Counted from the stretch's first letter, positions 1 through 8,500 are shown. The stretch is 64,000 nt of DNA from Flavobacteriaceae bacterium UBA5534 (GCA_002426015.1 DINS01000004.1:70001-134000), one strand, 5' to 3'. Program-made: numbers and translations. The notes: generated by a model from the letters alone, not told the origin.

Positions 1-861
1 AATCATTGTTTCCATCATTTGAGTGGCAATAATCACAGGTATTCTAGCTCTTTTTGCTCTCAACACTAATTGCTTTTGTATCAATGGTACTTCCTCTGCA
101 GGAATTTCGACGCCCAAATCACCTCGCGCTACCATCAAACCGTCGCAATACGCAACAATTTTATCAATGTTTTCAACGGCCTCTGGCTTTTCAATCTTCG
201 CAATAATTGGTATTTTATGATCGCTGTGTTCTTTGATCAATTCTTCAAGCTGCATCAAATCTTCAGCATGTCGCACAAAAGACAATGCTATCCAGTCGAC
301 TTTCATTTTGATGGCAAAAATCGCATCTTCGATATCTTTTTCGGTCAATGCAGGTTGCGAAATATTGGTGTTTGGTAAATTTACTCCTTTTTTGGAGCGC
401 AATGGCCCACCTTGGATCACTCTTGCCTTTACTTCCGATTTCTTATCTGTAGAAACAACTTCAAAAATCAATTTCCCATCATCCAATAATATGCGCTCGC
501 CTGGTTTAGCGTCTTGAGGAAATTTATCGTATGTCATATACACACGATTTTTTGTTCCATCAAATTTCTTTCCTGTAGCAAAAATTATTTCGTCTCCTTC
601 ATTGACAATCACTTCGCCCTTCATGACGCCTACGCGCAGTTTTGGGCCTTGCAAATCGCCAAGTATAGCGGCATTAAAGCCAAATTCGTCATTAAGATCA
701 CGTATCATGGTGATACGTTCTTCGACATCTTTATAATCAGCATGGGAAAAATTAACTCTAAACACATCTACCCCTTCCTCCATCATCGCTTTTAACACCT
801 CTTTGGTGCTAGTTGCGGGTCCTAATGTGGCTACTATTTTTGTTTTTTTTCGTTTTAACAT
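1..861 (-). CDS. pyk: Pyruvate kinase, N-terminal 287 codons (cut by window edge)
   Basis: Pyruvate kinase transfers the phosphate of phosphoenolpyruvate to ADP in the last step of glycolysis. The minus strand reads openly from an ATG at 861 to base 1. The start is MLKRKKTKIVATLGPAT, followed by the substrate motif RVNFSH, the segment IIAKIEKPEAVENID, the metal/substrate segment VARGDLGVEIP, and finally IIATQMMETMI at the edge. The family is about 475-480 residues, so roughly the last 190 residues, including the allosteric C domain, lie outside the window. Only 3 bases separate its start codon from the stop of the upstream IPExxxVDY gene, so the two are probably co-transcribed. This gene order is typical of Flavobacteriia. 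Confidence 0.97.
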   Translation of the reverse strand, partial: MLKRKKTKIVATLGPATSTKEVLKAMMEEGVDVFRVNFSHADYKDVEERITMIRDLNDEFGFNAAILGDLQGPKLRVGVMKGEVIVNEGDEIIFATGKKFDGTKNRVYMTYDKFPQDAKPGERILLDDGKLIFEVVSTDKKSEVKARVIQGGPLRSKKGVNLPNTNISQPALTEKDIEDAIFAIKMKVDWIALSFVRHAEDLMQLEELIKEHSDHKIPIIAKIEKPEAVENIDKIVAYCDGLMVARGDLGVEIPAEEVPLIQKQLVLRAKRARIPVIIATQMMETMI

Positions 862-864
862 TAA

Positions 865-1344
865 TTAAAAAATTAAATTGTCTTTTGATTTTATATGTTC
901 TACATCCAAACTGTAACTTGCAATAAGCTGAGGAATGGATTGTAATATGTCTAATATGTGCTTTTCGTCAAAATCCTGGTCTTCGTTGGCTATTTTGATA
1001 AAATAATCAACGTTTTTAAACTCTGGCAATAAGTGATAAGTCCTTAAAATGGTATTGCCTATATTGAATAATGAACCCGAACTTTGTAAACCGTCTTCTT
1101 CCTTTTTGCACACATTAGCTACTAAATTCCACGTCGTGAATTGTTGTTTGTCTTCCCATTCATATATTGAATACGTTGCGGCAAAATATTTATAATCTAA
1201 ATCTTGGGGTTTTCTTGCCAATTTTAAATGCAAATGTTGATTGAGAAGATAAGCTAATCTGTAATCTTCTAATCTACAATGAATGGCAATTAGAGAAAAA
1301 GAAGTGTCATAAAATTCATCAACAAGTAACTTGTGTACAGCCAT
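865..1344 (-). CDS. IPExxxVDY family protein (function unknown)
   Basis: A 159-residue soluble protein of the Bacteroidota-specific IPExxxVDY family, which is usually found between rnc and pyk, as here. The signature appears as LPEFKNVDYF near residues 106-115, with Leu in place of the usual Ile. There is no signal peptide or membrane segment. Aromatic and acidic residues are frequent. The function is not known. The fixed position next to pyruvate kinase and RNase III suggests a housekeeping role, but that is inference. The gene starts with ATG 135 bases after the rnc stop and ends 3 bases before pyk. Confidence 0.88.
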   Translation of the reverse strand: MAVHKLLVDEFYDTSFSLIAIHCRLEDYRLAYLLNQHLHLKLARKPQDLDYKYFAATYSIYEWEDKQQFTTWNLVANVCKKEEDGLQSSGSLFNIGNTILRTYHLLPEFKNVDYFIKIANEDQDFDEKHILDILQSIPQLIASYSLDVEHIKSKDNLIF

Positions 1345-1479
1345 AATTATCCGACTATGAGTTGTAAATATAGTATTTTATTGGACTTATACTGTGTGGT
1401 TTTTGTTATTCTTAACAGAAGAACATCACGAAAACGTTATAGTTTCTGCAACTTTATTGGATTTTTTTGAGGTCCTTTA

Positions 1480-2220
1480 TTAAAAGGGTCTCGAAATCTT
1501 ATTTTGGAATGCAAAAAAGGCACGTTTGGAAGCCTTTTCTTCAGCTTTCTTTTTAGAAGTTGCTCTAGCTTTTGCAACAATTTTATTATCAATGGATAAT
1601 TTTACCGAAAAATGTCTAATTTCATCATTACCTGTATCTTCATAAACATTGTAATCAAAGGTTTTCTTTTCTTTTTGGCACCACTCAATCAACAAGCTTT
1701 TATAACTTATGACCTTGCCTTCGAGTGTTTCAATATCTACATGTGCATCAATAACTCGATCGTAAATAAATTTTTCGCAATATTTATAGCCTCTGTCTAA
1801 AAAAATGGCACCAACTAAAGCTTCAAAAAGATTACCGTGAATGTTATTGCCAAAATTGCTTTTAGGGATTTTGCTCTCTACAAAATTGATAAGATTTAGC
1901 TCTTTGCCCAATTCATTAAGATGTTCCCTACTCACAACTTTAGACCGCATTTTGGTCAAATAACCCTCGTCACCTTCTGGCACTTCACTGAACAAGTAAG
2001 AAGCAATGACTGCACCGAGCATGGCATCACCAACAAACTCGAGACGTTCATAGTTTAAAGCAGCACCTTTCTCATCCTTAATGTTCATGGATCGATGTGT
2101 GAATGCTTTTACATAAAGGCTTTTGTTTTTGGGTTTAAACCCCAATATTTTTTGAAGTTGCAAAAAAAAATTCCCGTCGCTTTTAGAACGGGAATTTAAT
2201 ATGTTGCGAATGTAACTCAT
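1480..2220 (-). CDS. rnc: Ribonuclease III
   Basis: RNase III cleaves double-stranded RNA in rRNA and mRNA processing. The 246 residues hold the RNase III domain (about 20-150), with signature NYERLEFVGDAMLGAV (E58, E61, D65) and a second metal-site segment GNLFEALVGAIFLD ending in E133. A double-stranded-RNA-binding domain follows at about 165-238. Position 130 is Asn where the E. coli enzyme has catalytic Asp114; I recall this as common in Bacteroidota. The gene begins 7 bases after the fabF stop, as an operon continuation. Unusually, codons 8-20 contain a perfect 10-bp hairpin followed by nine T in the sense strand (see the terminator entry). Confidence 0.97.
   Translation of the reverse strand: MSYIRNILNSRSKSDGNFFLQLQKILGFKPKNKSLYVKAFTHRSMNIKDEKGAALNYERLEFVGDAMLGAVIASYLFSEVPEGDEGYLTKMRSKVVSREHLNELGKELNLINFVESKIPKSNFGNNIHGNLFEALVGAIFLDRGYKYCEKFIYDRVIDAHVDIETLEGKVISYKSLLIEWCQKEKKTFDYNVYEDTGNDEIRHFSVKLSIDNKIVAKARATSKKKAEEKASKRAFFAFQNKISRPF
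2162..2197 (-). terminator. Terminator-like hairpin inside the 5' end of rnc
   Basis: Read on the rnc sense strand, AAATTCCCGT (2197-2188) pairs perfectly over 10 bp with ACGGGAATTT (2177-2168), with a 10-base loop. A run of nine T (2170-2162) overlaps the end of the stem. This is the form of an intrinsic terminator, but it lies in codons 8-20 of rnc rather than after a gene. It could attenuate read-through from acpP-fabF into rnc, or be an RNase III target for autoregulation. Both are inferences. Confidence 0.55.
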
Positions 2221-2227
2221 TCGGGGT

Positions 2228-3478
2228 TTAATCTAGTTTTTTGAATAATACACAAGCGTTATGACCGCCAAAACCAAACGTATTACTCATAGCAACCTTA
2301 ACTTCTCTTTTTTGGGCTTTATTAAGCGTCAAATTTAGCTCTGGATCAATATTTTCATCAACAACCGTATGATTGATGGTTGGGGGCACAATACCATGCT
2401 CCATTGCCAATATAGCAGCAATTGATTCAATAGCGCCTGCAGCTCCCAGTAAATGACCCGTCATCGATTTAGTCGAATTGATATTGATGTTTTTTGCATG
2501 TTTACCAAACACTTCTGTAATGGCTTTTAGTTCGGCAACATCACCTAAAGGTGTGGATGTGCCATGTGTGTTGATATGATCAACATCCTCTGGTTTTAAT
2601 CCTGCATTTTCCAAACAGTTTTTCATTACGGCTATGACACCAATCCCATCAGGGTGTGGTGCAGTCATGTGGTAAGCATCAGAAGACAAACCGCCTCCTA
2701 AAACTTCAGCATAGATTTTTGCTCCTCTAGCTTTAGCATGTTCATAGTCTTCAAGCACAATCGCTCCAGCGCCTTCTCCCAATACAAAACCATCTCTTGT
2801 GGCATCGAATGGACGAGAAGCTGTTTCTGGACTTTCATTTCTTGTTGACAGTGCATGCATCGCATTAAAACCTCCCATTCCTGCAATAGTTACAGCTGCT
2901 TCGCTTCCGCCTGTGACGATAACATCACAATACCCTAAACGAATATAGTTTAAAGCGTCAATCATGGCATTGGCAGAAGAGGCACAAGCTGATACAGTCG
3001 TATAGTTAGGCCCCATAAATCCGTGTTTAATGGAAATGTTTCCTGGAGCTATATCTGCAATCATTTTAGGAATAAAGAATGGGTTGAAACGAGGTGACCC
3101 ATCGCCTTTAGCAAAATTTAAAACTTCTTCTTGAAACGTTTCAAGACCTCCAATACCAGCTCCCCAAATGACACCAACACGTAGTTTGTTAATAGCGTCC
3201 AAATCTAATTTAGCATCTGCAATAGCCTCGTCAGAAGCCACCATAGCATATTGCGTAAATCGATCCATACGGCTTGCAAGCTTTCGATCAATAAAATCGG
3301 TTGCAACAAAGTTTTTTAATTCGCATGCGAATTTGGTCTTGAACTTTTCAGTATCAAAATAGGTTATTGGTGCAGCACCACTTTTGCCACTAACCAGAGC
3401 ATCCCAATATTCATCTTTGGTATTTCCGATTGGTGTTAAAGCGCCTAAACCCGTAACTACAACTCGCCTTAATTCCAT
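2228..3478 (-). CDS. fabF: Beta-ketoacyl-ACP synthase II
   Basis: FabF condenses malonyl-ACP with acyl-ACP in fatty-acid elongation. The 416 residues cover the whole thiolase-fold family length. The start is MELRRVVVTGLGALTPIGNT, the nucleophile Cys165 sits in VSACASSANAM, and the two active-site histidines are in NTHGTSTPLGD and MTGHLLGAAGA. The C terminus carries NTFGFGGHNAC. It lies 13 bases downstream of acpP and 7 bases upstream of rnc, forming the classic acpP-fabF-rnc arrangement. No missing residue or frameshift is visible. Confidence 0.98.
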   Translation of the reverse strand: MELRRVVVTGLGALTPIGNTKDEYWDALVSGKSGAAPITYFDTEKFKTKFACELKNFVATDFIDRKLASRMDRFTQYAMVASDEAIADAKLDLDAINKLRVGVIWGAGIGGLETFQEEVLNFAKGDGSPRFNPFFIPKMIADIAPGNISIKHGFMGPNYTTVSACASSANAMIDALNYIRLGYCDVIVTGGSEAAVTIAGMGGFNAMHALSTRNESPETASRPFDATRDGFVLGEGAGAIVLEDYEHAKARGAKIYAEVLGGGLSSDAYHMTAPHPDGIGVIAVMKNCLENAGLKPEDVDHINTHGTSTPLGDVAELKAITEVFGKHAKNININSTKSMTGHLLGAAGAIESIAAILAMEHGIVPPTINHTVVDENIDPELNLTLNKAQKREVKVAMSNTFGFGGHNACVLFKKLD

Positions 3479-3491
3479 AAAGTTTTGTTAC

Positions 3492-3725
3492 TTATTTTGC
3501 TTTTTCTATGTAAGAGATAGCTTGACCAACTGTAGCAATGTTTTCTGCTTGGTCGTCTGGGATTTGAATATCAAATTCTTTTTCAAATTCCATGATTAAT
3601 TCAACAGTGTCTAATGAATCCGCTCCTAAATCGTTTGTGAAGCTCGCTTCAGTCACAACTTCGTTTTCGTCTACACCTAATTTGTCTACAATAATCGCTT
3701 TTACTCTTGATGCAATGTCTGACAT
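3492..3725 (-). CDS. acpP: Acyl carrier protein
   Basis: A 77-residue acidic protein that carries growing acyl chains on a phosphopantetheine arm. The attachment serine is Ser37 in the motif GADSLDTVEL, and the length is that of standard bacterial ACP. It is the first gene of the acpP-fabF-rnc group and has a promoter-like box on its 5' side (3757-3764). The 5' leader is about 30 bases and AT-rich. Confidence 0.98.
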   Translation of the reverse strand: MSDIASRVKAIIVDKLGVDENEVVTEASFTNDLGADSLDTVELIMEFEKEFDIQIPDDQAENIATVGQAISYIEKAK

Positions 3726-3756
3726 AATCTTTTAATTTTAAGTTTTAATTAGTTGG

Positions 3757-3764
3757 CAAAAATA
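3757..3764 (-). promoter_or_regulatory. Promoter -7 box of acpP (TATTTTTG)
   Basis: On the minus strand this reads TATTTTTG, an exact match to the Bacteroidota -7 consensus TAnnTTTG. It lies about 31 bases before the acpP start codon. No convincing -33 TTG is seen at the expected distance, so this rests on the -7 box and its position. Confidence 0.45.
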
Positions 3765-3909
3765 AAAAACTTTATTTTAATAAACACCTTTACTTTAAAA
3801 ATGTGTTTGTAATTTAATAAAATAAAATCGAAGTATTTGAATTTTACCTTCTAATTGTTAATAATTATTCTTTTTTTTGTTTGAATAATTTAGAATCGAA
3901 TGTCTGTAA

Positions 3910-4818
3910 ATGAAGCGTATTGTAATTTTTGCGTCCGGAAGTGGTACTAATGCTGAAAATTTAATCAAGTTTTTTCACAACAGAGAAACTGGTTCTGTTA
4001 TTCAGGTATTGACTAACAATCCTCGTGCCAAAGTTTTGGAGCGAGCCAAAAACCTAAATGTTAGTGCGCTTTCTTTCAATAGAATAGCTTTCTCACAAAC
4101 CGATGATGTTCTTAATATTTTAAAGGCTTCAAAACCCGACTTAATTGTTTTGGCTGGCTTTTTATGGAAATTCCCAGAACATATCCTCAATGCATTTCCC
4201 AACAAAGTCATCAATATTCATCCTGCTTTGTTACCAAAATATGGTGGCAAAGGCATGTATGGGCATTTTGTTCACGAAGCAGTAATTAATAATAAAGAAG
4301 CTGAAACAGGGATCACCATTCACTTTGTCAATGAACATTATGATGAAGGGGCTATTATTTTTCAGGCTAAATGCATTGTTGAACCAACAGATACGGCTGA
4401 TGATGTTGCAGCAAAAATCCATGAATTGGAAATGGAGCATTTTCCGATAATAATTGAAGATCTTTTGAAAATGACAGAAACTAAAACCAAACTAAAGATG
4501 GATAGAATTTATTCAAATAGCGAAATTCAAAAAAAAATATATAATGTACTTAAGAATTTTTCTGAATCTGAATTAAATAAATTTTGCGATAAGGAATATT
4601 CAAAACAGCATTTTAAGACTAGTTTTCCATTGCTTTTGAGAACATTTAGAAGTTCAACTATCGACGAAAAAAGGGAACTCGTTAAAAGAAATGGACTTAA
4701 TCGATGGACTTGGAAATATTCCATTGAAAGAGGTGATTTTGTTTACGCTCTTTCTACACAATGGTATTCTAAAAATGACCACTATGTTAAAGAATGGTTG
4801 ACAAAAAATAATCCATAA
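3910..4818 (+). CDS. purN: Phosphoribosylglycinamide formyltransferase with extra C-terminal region
   Basis: PurN formylates GAR with 10-formyl-THF in purine synthesis. Residues 1-187 are a complete PurN domain: N-terminal phosphate loop FASGSGTNAENL, catalytic Asn102 and His104 in INIHPALLPKYGG, and Asp145 in HYDEGAIIF. The family normally stops near residue 190, but here the frame continues for about 115 more residues (188-302), starting at an internal Met (ATG at 4471). That tail is rich in Lys, Asn and aromatics, including NGLNRWTWKY and YALSTQWYSKND. I do not recognise it. It could be an added domain or a former separate gene fused by loss of the purN stop. RNase H follows 5 bases later. 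Confidence 0.9.
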   Translation: MKRIVIFASGSGTNAENLIKFFHNRETGSVIQVLTNNPRAKVLERAKNLNVSALSFNRIAFSQTDDVLNILKASKPDLIVLAGFLWKFPEHILNAFPNKVINIHPALLPKYGGKGMYGHFVHEAVINNKEAETGITIHFVNEHYDEGAIIFQAKCIVEPTDTADDVAAKIHELEMEHFPIIIEDLLKMTETKTKLKMDRIYSNSEIQKKIYNVLKNFSESELNKFCDKEYSKQHFKTSFPLLLRTFRSSTIDEKRELVKRNGLNRWTWKYSIERGDFVYALSTQWYSKNDHYVKEWLTKNNP

Positions 4819-4823
4819 AATTC

Positions 4824-5462
4824 GTGTCTAAAAAAAAGAAAAAATACTACACTGTTTGGAAAGGTCATCACACAGGGGTTTTTGAAACTTGGGATGATTG
4901 CAAAGCACAAATCAAAGATTTTCAAGGTGCACAGTACAAGTCGTTCGAAACTTTTGACGCTGCAAAACAAGCTCTAAAAGGCAATTACAAAGACTATATC
5001 GCTAAAGGAAAATTTAAAAGCGGACTGTCAGAAGCTCAACTAAAAAAAATTGGACAACCTAACTATAATTCCATTTCTGTAGATGCGGCATCAAGTGGCA
5101 ATCCAGGTAAAATGGAATATCGTGGTGTCGATACCAAAAGTAAAAAGCAACTGTTTATTCAAGGCCCATTTGAAGAGGGCACCAACAATATAGGTGAATT
5201 TTTAGCCATTGTGCACGGTTTGGCGTTGCTAAAAAAAAATGAAAGTGACAGAATCATCTACACCGATTCCAAAACAGCGATAAGCTGGGTAAAAAAGAAA
5301 ACCTGCAACACCAAATTAGAGCGAAATACCAAAAACGAAAAACTCTTTGAATTGGTAGAACGAGCAGTCGCTTGGCTGAAAACAAATACTTACAAAACTA
5401 CCATCGTTAAATGGGAAACCAAAGCTTGGGGAGAAATTCCTGCGGATTTTGGACGAAAATAA
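4824..5462 (+). CDS. rnhA: Ribonuclease H with viroplasmin-like N-terminal domain
   Basis: This enzyme cuts the RNA strand of RNA-DNA hybrids. The 212 residues comprise a caulimovirus-viroplasmin RNA-hybrid-binding domain at about 6-52 (YYTVWKGHHTGVFETWDDC), a linker, and the RNase HI domain at about 78-212. The catalytic acids are visible in SVDAASSGNPG, NIGEFLAI, IYTDSKTA and the final IPADFGRK. The start is GTG at 4824: an in-frame TAA at 4809 leaves no upstream ATG, and the viroplasmin motif begins immediately. It lies 5 bases after purN, so translation may be coupled. Confidence 0.94.
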   Translation: MSKKKKKYYTVWKGHHTGVFETWDDCKAQIKDFQGAQYKSFETFDAAKQALKGNYKDYIAKGKFKSGLSEAQLKKIGQPNYNSISVDAASSGNPGKMEYRGVDTKSKKQLFIQGPFEEGTNNIGEFLAIVHGLALLKKNESDRIIYTDSKTAISWVKKKTCNTKLERNTKNEKLFELVERAVAWLKTNTYKTTIVKWETKAWGEIPADFGRK

Positions 5463-5489
5463 ATTCGTTTTTTAGCACTTAAAAACCTT

Positions 5490-5497
5490 ATATTTGC
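5490..5497 (+). promoter_or_regulatory. Promoter -7 box (TATATTTG) of the PfkB kinase gene
   Basis: An exact TAnnTTTG box lies 21 bases before the ATG at 5519, in the short gap after rnhA. This suggests the kinase gene has its own start in addition to any read-through from purN-rnhA. No clear -33 element was found. Confidence 0.45.
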
Positions 5498-5518
5498 ACC
5501 AAATTTTGAAACCTCAAC

Positions 5519-6445
5519 ATGAGTAAATTGGTAATCGTAGGAACGGTAGCTTTTGATGCTATTGAAACGCCTTTTGGAAAAACAGATAAAATACTTGGTG
5601 GTGCAGCAACTTTCATTGGATTAGCCGCATCACAATTCAATGTCGATGCTGCTGTCGTATCGATTGTTGGTGGTGATTTCCCTCAAGAGTATTTAGACTT
5701 ATTAGCAAACAAAAACATCGATATTTCTGGTATTGAAATCGTAAAAGAAGGCAAAACGTTCTTTTGGAGTGGCAAATATCACAACGATATGAACACACGA
5801 GATACTTTGGCAACAGAGCTTAATGTCCTTGCCGATTTTAATCCTGTTGTTCCTGAAACATATAAAGATGCTGAAGTGGTAATGCTCGGGAACTTGCACC
5901 CAATCGTTCAAATGGGAGTTCTGGAGCAAATGAACAAAAAACCAAAAATGGTTATTTTAGATACCATGAACTTTTGGATGGATTGTGCCTTGGAAGAACT
6001 AAAAGCAGTTATCAAAAAAGTGGATGTCATCACGATTAATGACGAAGAAGCACGACAATTGACTGGAGAATATTCTTTAGTTGTTGCAGCAAGAAAAATT
6101 CACGAAATGGGACCGAAATATGTGGTTATCAAAAAAGGAGAGCATGGTGCTTTGTTATTTCACGATGACAATGTGTTCTATGCACCAGCATTGCCTTTGG
6201 AAGAAGTTTTTGACCCAACTGGAGCTGGAGACACTTTTGCTGGAGGGTTTGCAGGTTATTTAGCAAAAACAGAAGACTTATCATTTGAAAACATGAAAAA
6301 TGCCGTTATTTACGGCTCTACATTAGCTTCTTTCTGTGTTGAGAAATTTGGAACAGAGCGCATGAAAGAGTTAGACCATAAAGAAGTACATCAACGTTTG
6401 CAACAATTCAAACAGTTGACACAATTTGAAATAGAATTAACATAA
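5519..6445 (+). CDS. PfkB family carbohydrate/nucleoside kinase
   Basis: A 308-residue ribokinase-family enzyme that phosphorylates a sugar or nucleoside with ATP; the substrate cannot be read from the sequence. The N-terminal part has the glycine-rich KILGGAATFIGLAAS segment. The family signature DPTGAGDTFAGGFAGYLA, with the catalytic Asp and anion-hole Gly-Ala-Gly-Asp, lies near residues 238-255. The segment VITINDEEARQLTGE is typical of adenosine/ribokinase-like members. An own promoter box precedes it and a strong terminator (6451-6476) follows, so it appears to be a separate unit between rnhA and the PurF-like gene. A role in nucleoside salvage is plausible but is inference from context. 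Confidence 0.9.
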   Translation: MSKLVIVGTVAFDAIETPFGKTDKILGGAATFIGLAASQFNVDAAVVSIVGGDFPQEYLDLLANKNIDISGIEIVKEGKTFFWSGKYHNDMNTRDTLATELNVLADFNPVVPETYKDAEVVMLGNLHPIVQMGVLEQMNKKPKMVILDTMNFWMDCALEELKAVIKKVDVITINDEEARQLTGEYSLVVAARKIHEMGPKYVVIKKGEHGALLFHDDNVFYAPALPLEEVFDPTGAGDTFAGGFAGYLAKTEDLSFENMKNAVIYGSTLASFCVEKFGTERMKELDHKEVHQRLQQFKQLTQFEIELT

Positions 6446-6450
6446 ACCAA

Positions 6451-6476
6451 CGCGCTCATAATTGAGCGCGTTTTTT
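6451..6476 (+). terminator. Intrinsic terminator after the PfkB kinase
   Basis: CGCGCTC (6451-6457) pairs with GAGCGCG (6464-6470) around a 6-base loop and is followed by TTTTTT. It ends 24 bases before the next start codon at 6501. A TTG within the hairpin at 6462 is in frame with the next gene but cannot be a sensible start. Confidence 0.85.
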
Positions 6477-6500
6477 AATAGAAACAATACAACATATCCA

Positions 6501-8399
6501 ATGAGCGATGCTTTAAAACATGAATGCGGAATTGCACTCATACGTCTTTTAAAACCATTAGAATTCTATAAAGAAAAATATGGGAGTGCATTTTATGGTG
6601 TCAATAAAATGTATCTGATGATGGAAAAACAGCACAACCGAGGACAAGATGGTGCGGGTTTTGCCAGTATTAAATTAGACACAGCTCCAGGCGAACGTTA
6701 CATTAGTCGCGTACGATCCATCGCACAACAACCCATTCAGGATATTTTTGCCCAAATCAATGAACGTATCAATCAGGAATTTTCTGAACATCCAGAATAT
6801 ACTGATGATGTCGCACTTCAAAAAAAGCACATTCCATATATAGGCGAATTGCTACTAGGGCATGTGCGTTACGGAACTTTTGGTAAAAACAGTGTAGAAA
6901 GTGTGCACCCTTTTTTAAGACAGAACAATTGGATGCATCGTAACCTAATCGTTGCAGGTAACTTTAATATGACCAACGTTAACGAGTTATTTGAAGGACT
7001 GGTTCGATTAGGACAACATCCAAAGGAAAAAGCAGATACCATTACCATTATGGAAAAAATTGGCCATTTTCTAGATGACGCTGTTGCTAAAAAATACAAG
7101 CAATTAAAAAATGAAGGCTTTAGCAAAAATGAATGTACACCATTAATTGCCGAACGCTTGAACGTTGCTAAAATATTAAAAAGAGCTTCAAAAAATTGGG
7201 ATGGTGGCTATGCCATGGCTGGGCTTTTGGGTCATGGCGATTCGTTTGTGTTGCGCGATCCTGCTGGTATTCGTCCTGCTTATTATTACAAAGATGATGA
7301 AGTTGTTGTGGTCGCCTCTGAAAGACCTGTTATTCAAACCGTGTTTAATGTCAACTTTGAAGATGTAAAAGAATTGACACCTGGACATGCTATTATTACA
7401 AAAAAATCAGGAGAAACATCCATCAAAAAAATCATCGAACCGACCGAGCGTAAAGCTTGTTCGTTTGAACGAATTTATTTCTCTCGCGGAAGTGATGCCG
7501 AAATTTATCAAGAACGCAAGAAACTTGGTAAATTGCTAATGCCCAAAGTTCTTCAAGAAATTGATTATGACACTAAAAATACCGTGTTTTCATACATTCC
7601 AAATACTGCAGAAACATCCTTTTTTGGAATGATTGAAACCGTTGAAGATTATTTAAACAAAAAGAAAACAGAGGCCATCCTCGACGGAAAAGGTGGGCTT
7701 TCGGCAGAACGAGTGACGCAAATTTTATCAGAACGTCCTCGAATAGAAAAAATAGCCATCAAAGATGTAAAGCTAAGAACCTTCATTACAGAAGACAGCA
7801 GCAGAGATGATTTAGTTGCTCACGTATATGATGTCACCTATGGTGTTATCAAACCAACCGATAATTTGGTGATTATTGATGATAGCATCGTTAGGGGTAC
7901 AACTTTAAAGAAAAGCATTATTAAAATGATGGATCGACTCCATCCTAAAAAAATCATTGTTGTGTCTTCGGCACCACAAATTCGTTATCCAGATTGTTAT
8001 GGTATTGATATGGCCAGACTTGAAGGCCTGATTGCTTTTAGAGCGATGTTGGAACTCCTAAAAGAGAACAACAAATACCATATGGTTGATGAGGTTTATA
8101 AAAAGTGCAAAGCACAAGTACATTTAGAAGATGCTGACGTACATAATTTTGTCAAAGATCTATATGATGAATTTACAGATGAGCAGGTTTCTGATAAAAT
8201 TGCCGAACTTATAAGCGACACTTCAGTAAAAGCAGAAATTAAAACTATCTTTCAAACCGTTGATAATTTACACAAAGCCTGTCCTAACAATTTAGGCGAT
8301 TGGTATTTTACAGGTGATTATCCAACTCTTGGAGGCAATCGTGTTGTAAATAAGGCATTTATAAATTTTTACGAAGGGAATGATGAACGTGCTTATTGA
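6501..8399 (+). CDS. PurF-type amidophosphoribosyltransferase (long Bacteroidota form)
   Basis: Class-II glutamine amidotransferase fused to a phosphoribosyltransferase, as in PurF, which makes phosphoribosylamine from PRPP and glutamine. It is 632 residues from the ATG at 6501, against about 500 for ordinary PurF. Cys9 in KHECGIALIR is the likely N-terminal nucleophile after processing. NRGQDGAGFAS and GHVRYGTFGKNS are glutaminase motifs, and the PRPP loop VIIDDSIVRGTTLKKS lies near residues 453-470. The C terminus (NLGDWYFTGDYPTLGGNRVV) is an extension I associate with Bacteroidota. Catalytic motifs look intact. Whether this is the main PurF or a second paralogue cannot be decided here. Confidence 0.85.
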   Translation: MSDALKHECGIALIRLLKPLEFYKEKYGSAFYGVNKMYLMMEKQHNRGQDGAGFASIKLDTAPGERYISRVRSIAQQPIQDIFAQINERINQEFSEHPEYTDDVALQKKHIPYIGELLLGHVRYGTFGKNSVESVHPFLRQNNWMHRNLIVAGNFNMTNVNELFEGLVRLGQHPKEKADTITIMEKIGHFLDDAVAKKYKQLKNEGFSKNECTPLIAERLNVAKILKRASKNWDGGYAMAGLLGHGDSFVLRDPAGIRPAYYYKDDEVVVVASERPVIQTVFNVNFEDVKELTPGHAIITKKSGETSIKKIIEPTERKACSFERIYFSRGSDAEIYQERKKLGKLLMPKVLQEIDYDTKNTVFSYIPNTAETSFFGMIETVEDYLNKKKTEAILDGKGGLSAERVTQILSERPRIEKIAIKDVKLRTFITEDSSRDDLVAHVYDVTYGVIKPTDNLVIIDDSIVRGTTLKKSIIKMMDRLHPKKIIVVSSAPQIRYPDCYGIDMARLEGLIAFRAMLELLKENNKYHMVDEVYKKCKAQVHLEDADVHNFVKDLYDEFTDEQVSDKIAELISDTSVKAEIKTIFQTVDNLHKACPNNLGDWYFTGDYPTLGGNRVVNKAFINFYEGNDERAY

Positions 8400-8417
8400 T
8401 TAAAATCCGATTTTTTT

Positions 8418-8445
8418 ACACTTTATCGCAAAAAAAGTGTTTTTT
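8418..8445 (+). terminator. Intrinsic terminator after the PurF-like gene
   Basis: ACACTTT (8418-8424) pairs with AAAGTGT (8434-8440) over a 9-base A-rich loop, followed by a T run to 8445. It lies 18 bases after the stop codon and separates the PurF-like transcript from the small-RNA region. Confidence 0.7.
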
Positions 8446-8500
8446 ATCTGATAAACGTGCATTTCATCTAATATTTATAAATTCATAAACAAATTACACA

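Noticed and set aside
6462..6500. A TTG start for the PurF-like gene, 13 codons upstream
   Set aside because: It falls within the terminator hairpin of the previous gene; the ATG at 6501 leads directly to the conserved KHECGIALIR.
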